Of a stretch of DNA of 64,000 nt, positions 36,823 through 49,058 are shown piece after piece (the first letter of the stretch is position 1; every line of letters starts with the position of its first letter). The translations under genes were made by a program, and so were the position numbers. This DNA comes from Verticillium longisporum. Its lineage: Eukaryota; Ascomycota; Sordariomycetes; Glomerellales; Plectosphaerellaceae. The DNA lies in assembly GCA_019188255.1 (NCBI GenBank), contig JAETXT010000006.1, forward strand, positions 4,464,001 to 4,528,000, read 5' to 3'. The notes under the pieces are model-generated. The model ran no database searches, had not been told where the DNA came from, and was given only the letters and a program-made list of their open reading frames with translations.

Positions 36823-38042
36823 CTACCACGAGTAGTAGGGCCTCTGAGCCGTCACGGGCCTGTTAGGAAGATGGACCCAAGGCTTGCGCTTGGCCTCCTT
36901 AGCCACCCTCTCGTTGTGCTCACGTATCCTCGTCTTCTCCTCCTTCAGAACGACCGAAATGCCTGTGGATCCAACCGTCAATTTCAATTCTTCTGCGCCA
37001 AGAAATTGCAGGGCAAGCCCACAAGGGACCAAGTATTAAAGAGAGAGGAGATAAACGTACCTGTTGACGGGCTGATAATGACACCTGTCCTGCCTCGGCC
37101 CTTGAACTCGATGCGACGGTTGCGAGACGGGCCCTTATTCACCCACGCCTCGGCGACGTACAAGCTCGAAGGGTCCGTAATCTTGAGCGACTGGCCGTCC
37201 TTTGTCTTGACCTTGATGACAGCAGCATCCTTGTCTCCCCCGGAGGCGGCACCAGCCTTGCCGAGACCCATGCCGCGGCTCACGACGGCAAAGTCGCGGG
37301 CCTCCTCGAGCTGGAACTTGACCTCGCGGGCCATCTTCTTCTTAGAGTAGGTCATCTGGGTGAGGGCGTCCTGGAGCGTCTTGCCCTGGATCTGGCGGGC
37401 GAGCATGACGAGCTTCTTGGTCGACGTCTCGAGGAAGGGGGACTTGTGGGTCATCTGGCGCTCGGTCTGGCGGATGTGTTCGACGCGGCGCGCATAGTCG
37501 GAGGGCTCGGACGACGCTGTCTGGCGCTGGACCATCTGGATGACCCTCTTGCGCTCCCAGCGGACACGGGAACGGGGGTCCGGATCGAGGCGCCAGGCGG
37601 CGGCCTCGGCGGGGGTGGCCTGACGGGCGCCGTCGGGGACGTCGGTGCGCGTGGCGAGCGAGTCGGACGTCGCGGCCTCGACTTCATCCTGGAAGATCGA
37701 GTCGGAGAGGGCGGGGGCCTTGGTCTGCTGCTGCTCAGCCAGGAGGCGCTGGCGGACTTTGGGGTCGTCGAGGTCGTGGCCGCCCGAGGAGCGGTTGCCG
37801 GGGTCGGAGGCCTTGCGGCCGCGGCCGAAGAGGCTAGGGAGGGACCATTTGGTGCGGCGCTGATTCAGAGGAAGGAGGCGTTGGGACGAAGGGGCGCTGG
37901 TGGCCAGAGAGGATAGCGTAGAGTGCGCTGGTGCAAGGAGTCGTTAGCGATGCTGTAGACAGCGGTGACGCATGCAAGGCAGAATTGGACAGTCAAACTC
38001 ACCAGATAGAGCTATCCTCCTGCTCGGGAGGTGGGCACTCAT
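36823..38042 (-). CDS. Mitochondrial ribosomal protein uL22m
   Basis: Three exons, 38042-38003, 37927-37061 and 36962-36823, total 1047 nt (348 residues). The N-terminus (MSAHLPSRRIALSAHSTLSS) is basic and Ser-rich, as in a mitochondrial presequence. Conserved L22 sequence runs from SPFLETSTKKLVMLARQIQG through DALTQMTYSKKKMAREV to the C-terminal KEEKTRIREHNERVAKEAKR. The protein lines the exit tunnel of the mitochondrial large subunit. Intron 1 has a CTAAC branch site. The gene is divergent from cytochrome c oxidase subunit 7A across 388 bp. No frameshift. Confidence 0.9.
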
Positions 38043-38430
38043 GCTGGGCGACGTTGGCTGTTCGGAGGGGGTGCGATCCGCGACAGCTTCAATTGCTAGA
38101 TACCAATTGAGAAAAAATGGCCTAACAAGCTGCAACGCTGCACCTTCGCGTCGACCCAGGCACGGGAGTGGAAGGTCGTACGGGGCACATGGACGCCGAG
38201 GTTTATCCGCCAACTGTCCTTGGTGGTGGTGGTAATGTGCCTGACCTGATTGACCGAGCGTCCGGGAATTGATCGATCACGTGAGTCGGTTTCTCAGCGC
38301 GAATATCGTCAGGCCATTTTCGAGAGCTTGCCGGCTGCAATCAGCACCACCCGACGCCCGATCATCTCGACTGCACGCAATCGCCGCTCCCTCCACGACC
38401 CCTACCAGCACCTCACGAACATCAATCACA
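38043..38430. promoter_or_regulatory. Shared promoter of uL22m and COX7A
   Basis: 388 bp between two divergent nuclear genes for mitochondrial proteins. A CACGTG palindrome lies at 38278-38283 (gatCACGTGagtc), and CAATTG repeats lie near 38088-38108. Joint control is inferred from the arrangement. Confidence 0.5.
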
Positions 38431-38965
38431 ATGGCCGGCGCTGTTGCTTTCAAGCCCATCACGGGCGTACGTCTCCCCTCGTGAATTGGCGACGCCGGAA
38501 GGATGCGGAATGGGAACTGACTGGATTTGAAGATGCTGCGACGGAACCTCGTCCTCGACCTCGGCATCGGCCTCGGTGAGTGACAGATCCTGTCAATTGG
38601 TTTCGCTCGCCTCCTCAGGACAGTCTTCCGCGGCTGTTAAGCGACCGCGGGCTATCTGTGGAGTGTTGGCGGTAGCCCAACACCGTCCCGCAACGTTGTG
38701 ACTGACTTTGGATCAGGTCTCGGCTTCGCCATGGCCAACGCCTACTGGTACGATATCCCTCCCCCGACCTAAGTAACGAACGGCAAGGAACGAACGAATG
38801 CAAATCACGAACAATCGGTCATTTTGCAGCTGTGCAATTGAACAGAACGATAGACTAACCAATGCACGCTACAACAGGTACGGCTACCACATGCCTCGCA
38901 CCCACGCTCGCGACAACTACTACTCCAAGCTCGAGCAGCAGAAGGCCGAGAAGCGCGGTGCCTAG
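38431..38965 (+). CDS. Cytochrome c oxidase subunit 7A (Cox9 type)
   Basis: Four small exons, 38431-38466, 38533-38575, 38717-38747 and 38878-38965, total 198 nt (65 residues). The joined protein has FKPITG|MLRRNLVLDL, then a single hydrophobic helix (GIGLGLGFAMANAYW), then YGYHMPRTHARDNYYSKLEQQ. This is the pattern of fungal subunit VIIa of complex IV in the inner mitochondrial membrane. The exons fall at phases 0, 1 and 2, and all donors start GTACG or GTGAG. Because no exon exceeds 88 nt, the gene is easily missed by ORF-based calling. Confidence 0.9.
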
Positions 38966-39283
38966 GCATAGAGAATGGATTGAGGAAACAGGATGGCGGA
39001 TGAACAGAGAGAGATGAGGATTGCGTCGCTGTGGCATTTAGACAAGTCACGGGTCTGACGACCTTGTATCATAACCTGCCAGCAATACAAGCTTGAGGAC
39101 CACCTACATTTTGTTTCGTTATCGACACTCTGACGCTTCGAGATTAGTCTGAGTCACAGGTGATCATTGGGGACAGGGCTGTGTGACGGAACTGTGTGTA
39201 CCATGATGTTATGCGGAAATGCAGTGCCCGATGCGACCAGGGAGACACCGGTAGATGCTTTTTACAAGGCTTAAAGAGAAATG
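38966..39283. other. Convergent 3' flanks
   Basis: 3' flanks of COX7A (+) and Som1 (-). Nothing recognised. Confidence 0.5.
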
Positions 39284-39739
39284 TCAAGGTTTATCATCTT
39301 GATAGAAGGAATACATAGTCTTGTCAGCAACGCTCGTCCCAGGATGCTGATGTGAAGCCGTCGCGCTGCCAGCGGCCCCTACTGCCGCCCCATTGGTGCC
39401 TTCCCACGCCGTCGTCTCGTCAGAGAATGTCCCTTTCTTGTCCTTGCACCTTCACATCAGTCTGTCACTCAATGCATCCACCACGCGGCAGAGCAAGCGA
39501 TCAAGGTATCACATACTCTCGAAACAAGCGTTTGTCCTCCCAGCTCCGTACAGGACTGTTGGGTGTCTGTGGCTGCTCAATCTCGCAATGATATTGGGCT
39601 AGGCTGCGCAGCTTGCATTTGGTCAGGTCGACGCCGCCGCCGCTGCTGTCGCCATCAGCTTTCGTTTCCGGCCCCGGACGTCGGCCTGGACGTGTGCCGG
39701 GAGCTCCGAGACTGGAAATACGTGGCACGGTGGTGACAT
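39284..39739 (-). CDS. som1: Som1-like mitochondrial inner membrane peptidase factor, one frameshift
   Basis: Som1 is a small subunit of the inner membrane peptidase complex that removes sorting signals from imported mitochondrial proteins. Exons are 39739-39517 and 39449-39284. The protein starts MSPPCHVFPVSELPAHVQ, continues RGRKRK, then VDLTKCKLRSLAQYHCE, NSPVRSWEDKRLFRE, and CKDKKGTFSDETTAWEG, ending YQDDKP. The Cys pattern and the KDKKGTF/ETTAWE end are the family signature. The frame is broken at T39660-39662 (coding AAA). One extra A joins RKRK to ADGDSSGGG, giving 390 nt and 129 residues. The start lies 12 bp from the start codon of the divergent XRCC2-like gene. Alternative: an unseen intron instead of the missing base. 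Confidence 0.75.
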
Positions 39740-39751
39740 TGCCGGTCCTTG

Positions 39752-40838
39752 ATGGATGGTGTGTCTGCCGAGGCGCGGGCGGGAGCACGGGTACTGGGCG
39801 AAGTCGAGGAGACGTCCCTTGATGAGGTGAGTGCTTGTCTTGAGCTTGACGTTATGAACAGTGCGACCAGGTTCGTGTGCGATTGTTTCAAGATGGCTGG
39901 GCCGCGGCGAAAGCGAGGATTCGTTCGAGGCGGCTTGATGGGGACGGAGAGCGTGACACAGGAAGGATGAGCGAAGTGTCGTCGGACTTTACTACGTCTT
40001 CCGCCTGAGGCAGTTTTCGGATGTCCCATTAAGACAACTGGCTAATTCACAACCCACCGTCTAGATTCTTGCCGAACTTCGTCATGCAATTGACGCAACA
40101 AATACGACGGCAATACCGAAGCCCATTACACACAATGTGAATAAGACTCACAGCTCGTACCCCATCCCCGGCCTCGACGCCTTGGTGGCCCGCCAGCGGC
40201 AGACTGCTCCAGCATCACCACTGCAACTGACCGGTCGTTACCTCCATCTCATTTACGCTCTCATATCCACTCTCATTGCAGCACCTCATCTAAAGACGGT
40301 CGTCGTGATCGACCTCGAAAACCGTTTCGATGCCACACGATTGACAGTCGGCAGCGGACCGAATGACGATGCTGGTCACGAGAAGCACGACATCGAGACA
40401 GATACTGATGACCCTCTGCGCCACGTGCATGTCTACCGTCCAGCACGTTCCAACATAGAACACCTTCGGGATGTTATCGCCGCCGCCGAACACCGCATGC
40501 TGTACGGCCGTCACGACAGCAGGACCCGTGAATGGTGGGGTACCATTGTCATCGGCGCACCCCTGGCCGCAATCACCGGCTCCTCGTCCGCCGCCGGCCG
40601 GCCCAGCAGCAGTAGCGTGCAAGTCACAGCCAGCTGGCGCGGCTGGATGAGAGTCGACCGCGATGAGGTACGCGGCTTCCCCTTGGGCGCCAGCGTCGGA
40701 GAGGTGTTGGCAGATAGGGAGAGGCGGCAGGCTGTGGTGGATGAGGCGCCATGGACGGCTTCGTGCGCATGGGGATCGATCGTCTTCCGAGAGAAGGGCG
40801 CGACAGCAGCGAGAGATGAGCCTCCATCGCCTCGATAG
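39752..40838 (+). CDS. XRCC2-like Rad51-family protein without a clear Walker A
   Basis: Two exons, 39752-39826 and 40065-40838, total 282 residues. The N-terminus MDGVSAEARAGARVLGEVEE followed by TSLDE|ILAELRHAID fits fungal XRCC2-like proteins, as do IPGLDALV, the Walker-B-like strand TVVVIDLENRFDATRL, HVHVYRPARSNIEHLRDVI, REWWGTIVIG and WRGWMRVDRDEVRGFP. Such proteins are Rad51 paralogues in recombinational repair. The segment where the P-loop should lie reads LQLTGRYLHLIYALI, with no GKT/S. Either the ATPase site is lost or bases are missing. The 238-nt intron has the branch site GGCTAATTC. The gene cannot start at 40137, which is an in-frame GTG inside exon 2. Confidence 0.62.
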
Positions 40839-42270
40839 GGGTTTCGGCCTTCCAAGCATCACGTCAAGTCACGTCAAGTCACGCTAAGTCCGACCTTTGC
40901 ACCAGCATCGCCTGTGGCGAACACGCGAGTGTAAGTCTAACCTGAGTCTAACCTTGGAGCGAGTGGCCAAGCACTCGTCGACGGGGCCGCCACACAGATT
41001 CCCGAGAATGTATGACGGCGGATGGGTTAGGTTAGAGGTAACAGGCAGGCAAGCAGCGATGTACCGCACTGTTGGTTGATCAGTGATCACGACCCTTGCT
41101 CTCACACCAATATGTATCTCATGGCCGAAGCCGCTAGACCATATGTCGCCGATGGCTTAGGTCACTGGCTAGCAAAAACTAAAGTTGCATCGACAGCGTT
41201 CGAGCCTGTGGATTCTCTGACTCGGGCATCTCGCCGTGCCATCACCATCATCATCATCATGGGTCCGTCTCATCGCCGTGATCGATTCACCGCCAAGAGG
41301 CCCCTCTGCCCCGATGTTTTTCACGGCGATTGCATGAAGCCTAGCGTCCTGTGCCATTGCGGCGAAAACCCCGTCAGACGTTCGGCGAGATGACGGTGGC
41401 GAGCGTCCCTCACTTGCCCACACCAGAGCAACCATCAGCCGCCGACGCACATCTGCCCTTGCGTGCTGCCTGTACCAAGCCTGAAGTGAAGGGTGACAGG
41501 GGGGCATGGTCAGGACCCCTGGATCAGCACGACCTTTTTTTGCGCTTGATAATGGCCTGCGAGACGAGCCAGCTCTGTCGGGCAGGCATGGGAAGGGGAA
41601 GAGAAAAAATATTAAGCGAACAGTTCGTCCATTCGGAGCCGCCATGGGTGGCACAGGGCGTCACGGCCCGTCGATCATAACGTGGTTTCGGCAAGTCTAG
41701 CGGAATGGTGTTGGCCTTTTTTTCCCTTCCTCACTCTAGTCGCCGAGGCCGTCCCTTTCGCCTGGGGGCTAGAAGGTGTGTCCGCCATCTCGGTTCTGCG
41801 CGCGAATCTTGAACTTGAACAGTGGTGGTGTAGGGTCGGCACTTGGGGTGAGATTGGGTTAGGTCATGACGTCGGCATGCTTTTTTGTAGTGGGGACCCT
41901 GTCTCTTGAGCCTCAGGGGGTTCAACCACTAGAACGACACGCCCACAGGGGGGACTGAGTTGCTGTGGTAGTAGCATTAGATCACACAAATCTAGAGGAA
42001 GAGATCACTTTGGGATGGACGCAGAGAAATATTTTGATGCAGTGTTTTGTAAAGCCAGAATCATTCTAATGATGATGTACGCCTATGGTATCAAATGCCC
42101 GCCCAACCAATGTACAAAAGGAAAGAAAGAAGACACCCTCGAGAGGAGTAGTGCATGCTGATGACGCTTTCGTAATGCGTTCCGATTCCTATTCAGGAAC
42201 GCTGCTTGACCCTGATATTCCAATTTCGGTGTGTGTGCGTGTGTGAAGAAATGAAAGATGCAGACAATCT
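40839..42270. other. Intergenic between converging genes
   Basis: Three near-perfect copies of ACGTCAAGTC lie at 40861-40890. A CATCATCATCATCATC tract lies near 41245-41262. No gene is supported. Confidence 0.5.
40861..40890. repeat. 10-bp tandem repeat, three copies
   Basis: Unit ACGTCAAGTC, the third copy altered to ACGCTAAGTC, just after the XRCC2-like stop codon. Minor simple repeat. Confidence 0.8.
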
Positions 42271-43679
42271 CTAAGCCAGGATGGGCATCTCGCGCTCCTC
42301 GAGGGGCGTCAGCACAGCGCTGTCCTTGCCAGTGAGGGCCTCGAGGCACGCCTGCTCGCCAAAGACGTCCTTGCGGAGGCCCTTGACGACGCGCTTGCGC
42401 AGCTCGCACTGCAGGCCGTACTTGACGGCGTCGAGAACGGTGTCGACGGTGACGCGGGGCTTGTACGCGGGCTCGGTGCCGTCCTGGTACACGCCCGTCT
42501 TGACGAGGATGCTGTGCCAGTCGTTGTCCGCATGTTCGTTGTACGTGTTGGTGCCGCGAATGTCGCTCTCGGGGTGTCACCGACAAAGTAGACAGTGTCG
42601 GGAGGCGCGTTGAAGCCGTGCTGGTGGCGACGCCACTGCTGGAGAAGACGTGTCGCGAACTCAAAGGTGCTGACCTGGGGCTTGCCAAAGGCATGGGTGT
42701 GAAGGGTGCCCTTCTTCTTGGTGACATCCTTGAAGACGACCTCGAGCATGCGGCGCAGAGCACCCATACCGAGACGAACGTTGTCGTGAGCCGCTGACCA
42801 GACGACATCGTTGTGAGAGAAGAAGATGGGGGGGCCCTCATCGAAAGTCTCGCTGAGGGTGCCAAGCTTGCCGCCCTTGGACATGGCAAGGTCGAGCATG
42901 ATCTGAATATCGCCAGCCCAGTCGCGGGAGTCGGCAAAGACGAAGATCGCCTCAATGGTGACATCGGAGAAGTCACGCTCGCGCGAGTTCTTGTGCTCCT
43001 CCTCGGTGAGCTTGCGGAAAGGCGTTGTCGCGCTGTTGTGCTTGATAATGTCGCCGGGGGTGATAACGTCGCGGAAGCCGTAGCCCTCGGCCACCTGTCG
43101 GCACTTCTCGCCCTCACCACCGACAACGAGGACAGTCTTGTAACGTTCGGCCTTTTCCCGCATGGGGGTGTGGCCACAGATGAACTGCGCGGGAGACACT
43201 TCCATCTCCATCTGTGCGGAAAGGTCGCGGCATCGCTCCTCCTCGGTCTTACCGCCACCGTTGGTCAGGAAGATGTATGGACTGGACCATGTTCATTAGT
43301 AAGGGCGTAGGACAAGGGCATAAAGATGAACTTACATCCTCAGACCGTATTCGTTCTCGCCGTTGAGAAATCGCATAGCCTCGACAGCCTCAGGGATGGC
43401 GCGACCGCCGCGGATAAGCACGCCGTCAATGTCAAAGGCAAATGCGAAGCCGTCGGCGACGGGAGCATGAAGGGTGGGGGTCATGGGGGAGAGGGCGCTC
43501 GCCGGGGTGCCGATGGCGGGGCTGCCATTGAGGGAGATCTCGCCGGAGGACGGCAAAGAAGAGTCGGGGCTGCTCATGGACATGGCCTCAAGCTCCTTGC
43601 GAGCGGCTGTGATCTCCTCGATGAAGCTGCCGGTCGACGAGAGCCGGTGGAGCGAAGGACGGGGAGCCTGAAGAGACAT
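42271..43679 (-). CDS. HAD-superfamily IIA hydrolase (CECR5/YKR070W type), one frameshift
   Basis: Exons are 43679-43336 and 43281-42271. Motif I is FAFDIDGVLIRGG (DxDG). The cap region contains FLTNGGGKTEEERC across the splice site (YGLR|IPYIF). The C-terminal motif is YFVGDTPESD. Members act on phosphorylated small molecules and some are mitochondrial. The substrate is unknown. The frame breaks at G42571-42574 (C run on the coding strand). One more C gives VGDTPESDIRGTNTYNEHA in frame, and the exon sum becomes 1356 nt (451 residues). The first about 80 residues are Ser/Pro-rich and poorly conserved. MSLQAPRPSL is taken as the start because it is the last ATG before conserved sequence. Confidence 0.87.
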
Positions 43680-46600
43680 GCTGGCGGTAGGTGGGTGGTA
43701 TGGATCAACTTTTGTGGATGATATGGGGTTTGGGTTAGGTGGGTTAGATGTGAAAGGTTGTAAGTGTGAATAGATCAAGAGGAAAGGGTCTAGTATATCC
43801 GTCTTGAGGTGAGAAGGTGAAGAAATGGATTGTTGATGCTGATACTCGGAATTCACATCCTGTTTGGTAGAGGGGTCGAGGAGGATTATATATCCAGAAG
43901 GCCAGGACCAGCCACGCCGTCCTCAAGTCACCATCGAGAGGGCCTCTTCTCTCTCTCGCTCGAGTCTGACGTCCTTGTTCCAGAAGTCTCCATAAAAACT
44001 AGGCAAAACGAGGTGTTTTCCCCCGTGCCTGGCGTGGACTGAGGATCCAGAGGAAGGTACCTCTGGCGTCAGCGATCCCCCGATGGGCTCTCTGTGTCGA
44101 CTCATGGAAATGCAGCGCCGCGCTGCGTGGATATGCGGAGGTGGTTGCCATCGGGAACCCAAGAAGAAGAGACCCAAGTCCCACAGCCTTGTCCCACAAG
44201 GAGGTGGGGCGTCGTGGTGAGCAAGGCTCCACAGATTCCAGAAAAAACGTGACAAAGAAATGCCTCCTTTTCTGTACGAAGGCGAGCTAAACAGCGGCCG
44301 TTGTGGTTCTTACCCTGTTTGCAGGGTGTGTACAGCCAAGGGAAGTGAAAACAGTACAGAGACGAGTGGTGGCCCGAGAGGAGGCCGAGGGAAGGCCAAG
44401 GATGATGGCAAAAGAAGCGGGACGGACGGCTTGGGTAGGGAATCCAGGAGGAGCTAGAGGGGTAGTTTCAAGGGTCCATTCCATTCGATATGCGAGACAA
44501 GAAAAGCACAGTGACGGATGTGCGAATCAATGCCTCGGAGGTGCCATAAAAAACTCCATAAAAGTTGTCGACGGCGCCGTGCCCGGCCCCGTTTTCGCCA
44601 ACACTGGAGGTGGATACGCGAGAATGGCGACGAAACAGCGACACGGCCTTGCATCTTGGAAAAAGCTACATCATCATGTCGTTTGCGCTGATAGGTTGAC
44701 AGACAGATGGTTCGACCAGGGCCGCTAGTCCTCTTTTGCCGCAAAACGCATTTCGGTACTTGTGCCTCTGAGGGCCCCCTATCGTAGTTCCATGTTGATA
44801 TGTCTCGACCTCTCTTGCTCGGCTTCAGCGTGGTTGGAGAGTGGGAAATTGTGCGGCTTTTCCAAGCCAACAGGAACGCAAGGAAAATTGTAGATAACAG
44901 AACTAGCATCCTTGTCGTCATAGTAGGGTCAAGCCGGCCGCAAAAGGGACACCGGCCGTTTCGATTCTGCAGCGGCGAAGTTTCGGCCTCGGCCGTGAGC
45001 AGCGAAAAAGTATCGACCAGAAAGGACGGTGACGAATGAAGGGAACCGAGCCCCCCGCCGATAGTGACGCTGGCAATAACACTCGTCTCGATGAACTCAC
45101 GGTGCCCGCTCACTTGCTAGACGGATGCCGTCTGGCTCATCAACGCCGTCATCGTACCTGGCAAACAGGCCGAAGTGGAGGGGATGCCGGCCAGCAGTGG
45201 TGTATTCAAGCGATGGCAAGGGCAGTGCGTGAGGTGGTGGCCACAGGGGGTCCACGGGTCCCTGGCAGGCAGAGACAGGCGGTGGGGACTGGTGTGGTGT
45301 TGATGATGTGCGAACAGCCAATAAATTCCCCGGCATCTTGGCAGCCGCAAGCACATGTGAAGGAAGAGGCGTTTTCGCTGACGGGGTTGGGCTGGCGCTG
45401 CAGGATGCAGGGCGCATGGCGGCACGACGGGCGGCTTGGATCTGGTGTAACGGCGTCAAGCGATAGCCAGGACCCCAACATGACCGAATGCCGTACCAGC
45501 GCAGCTATCTACCATAGCCACCGTACAACCCCTCAGCGCCCGAGCGGGCGGACGGGCGGGCGGGCAGGCAGGCAAGCAGGCAGGCGTCTGCTGGTGTGCG
45601 CCATGTTGCTGCAGCATGAGGTCGTGATGCTGTAGGTGACAGTCACGCTTGGCTTGGCGGGTCTTGGGTTGGCTTTGAGATGCCCGCTCGAAGCCGCTGG
45701 ATATACCAAGCAACCTCCCTACCGGTGAGCAGTCCTCTGGTGTCCTTCGCCAGTACAGCCCGACTTGGATCTTGGCCAGGGTACATGTCGTAGCGCGGCT
45801 GGCGACTCATGCAGATGAGGGGTCTGACGCCTCCAAGATATCCAATAGCTGGTGCTGAATGCATGCTACCAGTGTTTCGCTCAGAGGAGACCCTTATCGA
45901 ATGGCTCCCTGAATGCCCTTGATGCCGTCAGCCTTGATGGCATCCATCAGAGATGACGTTCCACAAAAGCGAGTACTCGTTGTACCTTGATTGCACGAGT
46001 CGTCGTTGTGCCAAGTCCTGCACGATGAAGGGTCCCACATAATGGGGTCCCTCTCTGCTCCGCTCTGACGTCACTTGTGGGTGGGGCCTGCCGCGGGGGC
46101 TTCTAACCAGTCAGAGGCTACCGTCCCAGGTTGCACCTGCAACATGAACATGTCGTTAGCGCGTCGGTCCGAACGATTCACCGGGCAGGCGAGACGGAGG
46201 AACAGGGGGTGCCACCAAAAAAGTCGCCCTCATTCGCTCCTTCTTGAGGCAGCTCCAGGGGAAAAACTGCCCTCATTCGCTGCGTCTCCGTCTCACCGTG
46301 TCAAGTGTACCCCCCGGCCGATCGCCGGGGCCGGTAGCCTTCGGGCAACGGACGTCGACCGCTCACACCAGCACCACAATTCTTCGTGTCCTCAGCTCAG
46401 AATCCACGCTCCACGCGCTGACCCAGCAATCTGGCCTCCCAAGCATGTCGCCGATGGAATACGACCCGACGTTCTCCAGACCTGTCGCCATTGCCACTGC
46501 CTGTCGTGGAAAAACAGCGCAAGAGAGAGAGAAAAAGAAAAGGCTGAGGCGTACGCACTCGGCACAGAAAATGGCCCATCAAGTCACAGAGATAACACGT

Positions 46601-49058
46601 TGATGATAGGCGCAATACAGATGCAAGAGTTCAGAAACAGCCATGTCAGACTTTGAGCACGCCCATCTATCCGGCAAGGTGTATGGTTGGATCACCCAGG
46701 CAGGCCAGGCGGGCAGTCAACTGTGCGGGCATTTAGTGTGTCCTCTGCAACCCAAAACGTTTGGTTGCCCGGTTTTCCTGCTTGGCACATGGAACACCGG
46801 CTGACAGGTGAAAGTCGATCGACATCTCATCTTTGAACTTGACAGATTGACACGGATTGCCCCTCGGGACTTCCACCTCCAGCCTAACCTGGCGACTGAC
46901 AAGCCCGGGCACGTCGTAGTGGCTGCACACCGACAGCTCTCACAGCCCTCCGCCGACTCGGTGTCTTGTCGATCAATCCTGAAAGGGAGGGCATCTTCAG
47001 GTGGCCGCTGCCGCCGTGGCATGCTTTTCTTTCAGGTTTGTGAGGAGCGCCTTTCGCTAGGCACGCTTGCCGCCGGCCATTCTTTGAGTGAGCGCACCGA
47101 CCGCATCCGTCCTCGAAAATGATCACCTCCTGATCGACCTGGCTGCCGCTTTCCGGGTCGCCAGGCCGAAAAATCACGACATTCTACCTTTTGCTAGCTG
47201 TGTCAAATTGAGCTACGCCATCGGGCATCCACGCCGAGCCTCCCCGTCCTGCACGCCTAGTTCAATGTGGTAATGGCGTTTTCGGGACGCGTCGACGACA
47301 TCTCTCGTCACACCGTTATTCCTGTCCTTCCAGCTGGTTCGTCTGGAGCATGTTGCTTCAATATTGACTCTCCCTTATCGCAACTACGACGACAAATCGC
47401 GCTGGTTTTGGGATACCCGCGCCTTCCCCAGCACCCCAGCAACGACCATGTTGAAATCAGCAGCTTTGACCGCCATCAACCCTGGACACACTGCAGACGT
47501 CTGTCAAAGCGCGCAATAATTGAAAGATACATGGCTACCGGTTGCCTCGAACGCACTCCACCAAAATCCACAGAAGCCCACACTATATACTACAAAGTAT
47601 GGGCCTCGGACGAGCAATCACGTCGTCTCGTCTTAAACTGGAGCAAGCCCAGAACCTCCACGATCGAGACATGTGGGTAAACTACCCACCCTGAAAAGGG
47701 AGGAGGGGATTGTGACCGATGGAGGAGGGGAAAGCAAATGGCGAAACCGCGCAAGGTGGGTTTCGCCTCGGTTGCCTCCCCTTGATGGACGGGGGGGATG
47801 GGGTAGGCATGGTGGTGGGCACGACGCAGAACTCCAATGCGAATGAGCGAAGAGACAGAGAGAGTGGGAGGCAGCCGATGACCTCGAGCGCCATGAGCGA
47901 CCGCTGTTCGCTCGTCGAATGTCGGCGGTCTCCGATCCGTTCCTTCTTTCCGATGTGAGACTTTAGAGACCAACGGCCTCGGGTCTACACTCTAGCATCG
48001 GTTGCGGGCACCGCACCACCTCAAACATTCAGCTCAGTCTTTACCTTACTGAACTGCAGTGGTTCGGGCTTTGCAAAGCAAGTGTCGATACGCAAAAGTC
48101 CGCGGCACGCTCACAGAGAATCGCAAGATCACTCCAGACCTCAACCACAACGACACGACACGTAGTTGGCGGTGCCTGTTGCCAAGCCGTATCACTGCCA
48201 AAGGCGTGACGAATGTTCACCCGCATGTCCTGGGAACGATAAACCCCAGCGAACCCACATTCAAGAGGCGCATGCTCACCATGCAAATCATCGTGTCGTC
48301 GCGTGCCCCCCTCCTCTTCACGAGAACCGTCCCCCCCTTTTCCCCGCCTTTCTTGGCCCAGCACAATGCAACGGCCTTTCCAGAGAAGCGCGGATCATCC
48401 ACAATTAAATTCGCCGGGTTTCCTCTTTGCGCAGTTCCGGATCGCATTATTGGACGACTCCTCAGGGTCACGCAATGGGGTCGGCCCCGAACGAACCGAA
48501 ATGTACGGATTCTTGTGATGCAATCTTGTCGTTAAGTTGATGTTGCGTGGATCACGGAGTGAGGCTCTCTGCACAAGTACTGCTGGAGTTCAAGGTTTTC
48601 GCGTTGGCAAGACTGACTCTTCACACAGGCGGCATCGCCAGGTCCACATGGGGATGCTGTGGCTTCTTGAGGCATTCGCTTCTCAACGATCATGGATACA
48701 TCCACGGGTTGGGTCTGACTGAGTTTGAAGATCTTGGATGCGGTGAGGGCTTGTTTCAGGCACGGCCAGGTCCCCGCAATCGAAGAGCTGTACGTCGACG
48801 GTATGGATGGAATGTCGCATCTGACGATCAAGACCGAATTGTTCATCTGCTATCAACACCTGGTCCATGGTGATGGAGGAGCTAGTTGATAGGATGAGTG
48901 CAGTATGCTTGTCCAATGTGGCTTACCTAAGCAAGCCAGGTGTCCTGGGCTGCTTGAATGTGGATACCTCAGACCCGTCTTGATTGGTCTGCAGGGCTCA
49001 AGCTCTCAGGGATCATATTTTCGCACAACCTTTGTCTTTCCAACAAGCACAGCAGCAA
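43680..49058. other. Gene-poor region, 5.4 kb
   Basis: No supported protein gene. A 219-codon open frame on the minus strand (45113-44454) has one hydrophobic stretch (MLVLLSTIFLAFLLAW) but no known domain or exon support. A simple GGGC/GGCA repeat lies at about 45541-45586. The left end is the promoter of the HAD gene. Confidence 0.5.
45541..45586. repeat. GGGC/GGCA simple repeat
   Basis: Low-complexity run of gggcgg, gggcgggc and ggcaggcaag units. Simple repeat in the gene-poor region. Confidence 0.75.

Noticed and set aside
39655..40029. 124-codon minus-strand frame over the XRCC2-like exon and intron
   Set aside because: Only its last part, from the ATG at 39739, matches Som1. The upstream part has no similarity and overlaps the divergent gene.
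40137..40838. XRCC2-like protein starting at 40137
   Set aside because: The codon there is GTG, and the conserved frame continues upstream to a splice acceptor at 40064 and an ATG exon at 39752.
44454..45113. 219-codon minus-strand frame with one hydrophobic stretch
   Set aside because: No domain, no codon pattern distinct from the surroundings, and no clear start or splice support. Left as non-coding.
47267..47680. 137-codon plus-strand frame
   Set aside because: No recognisable family and isolated; could be chance.
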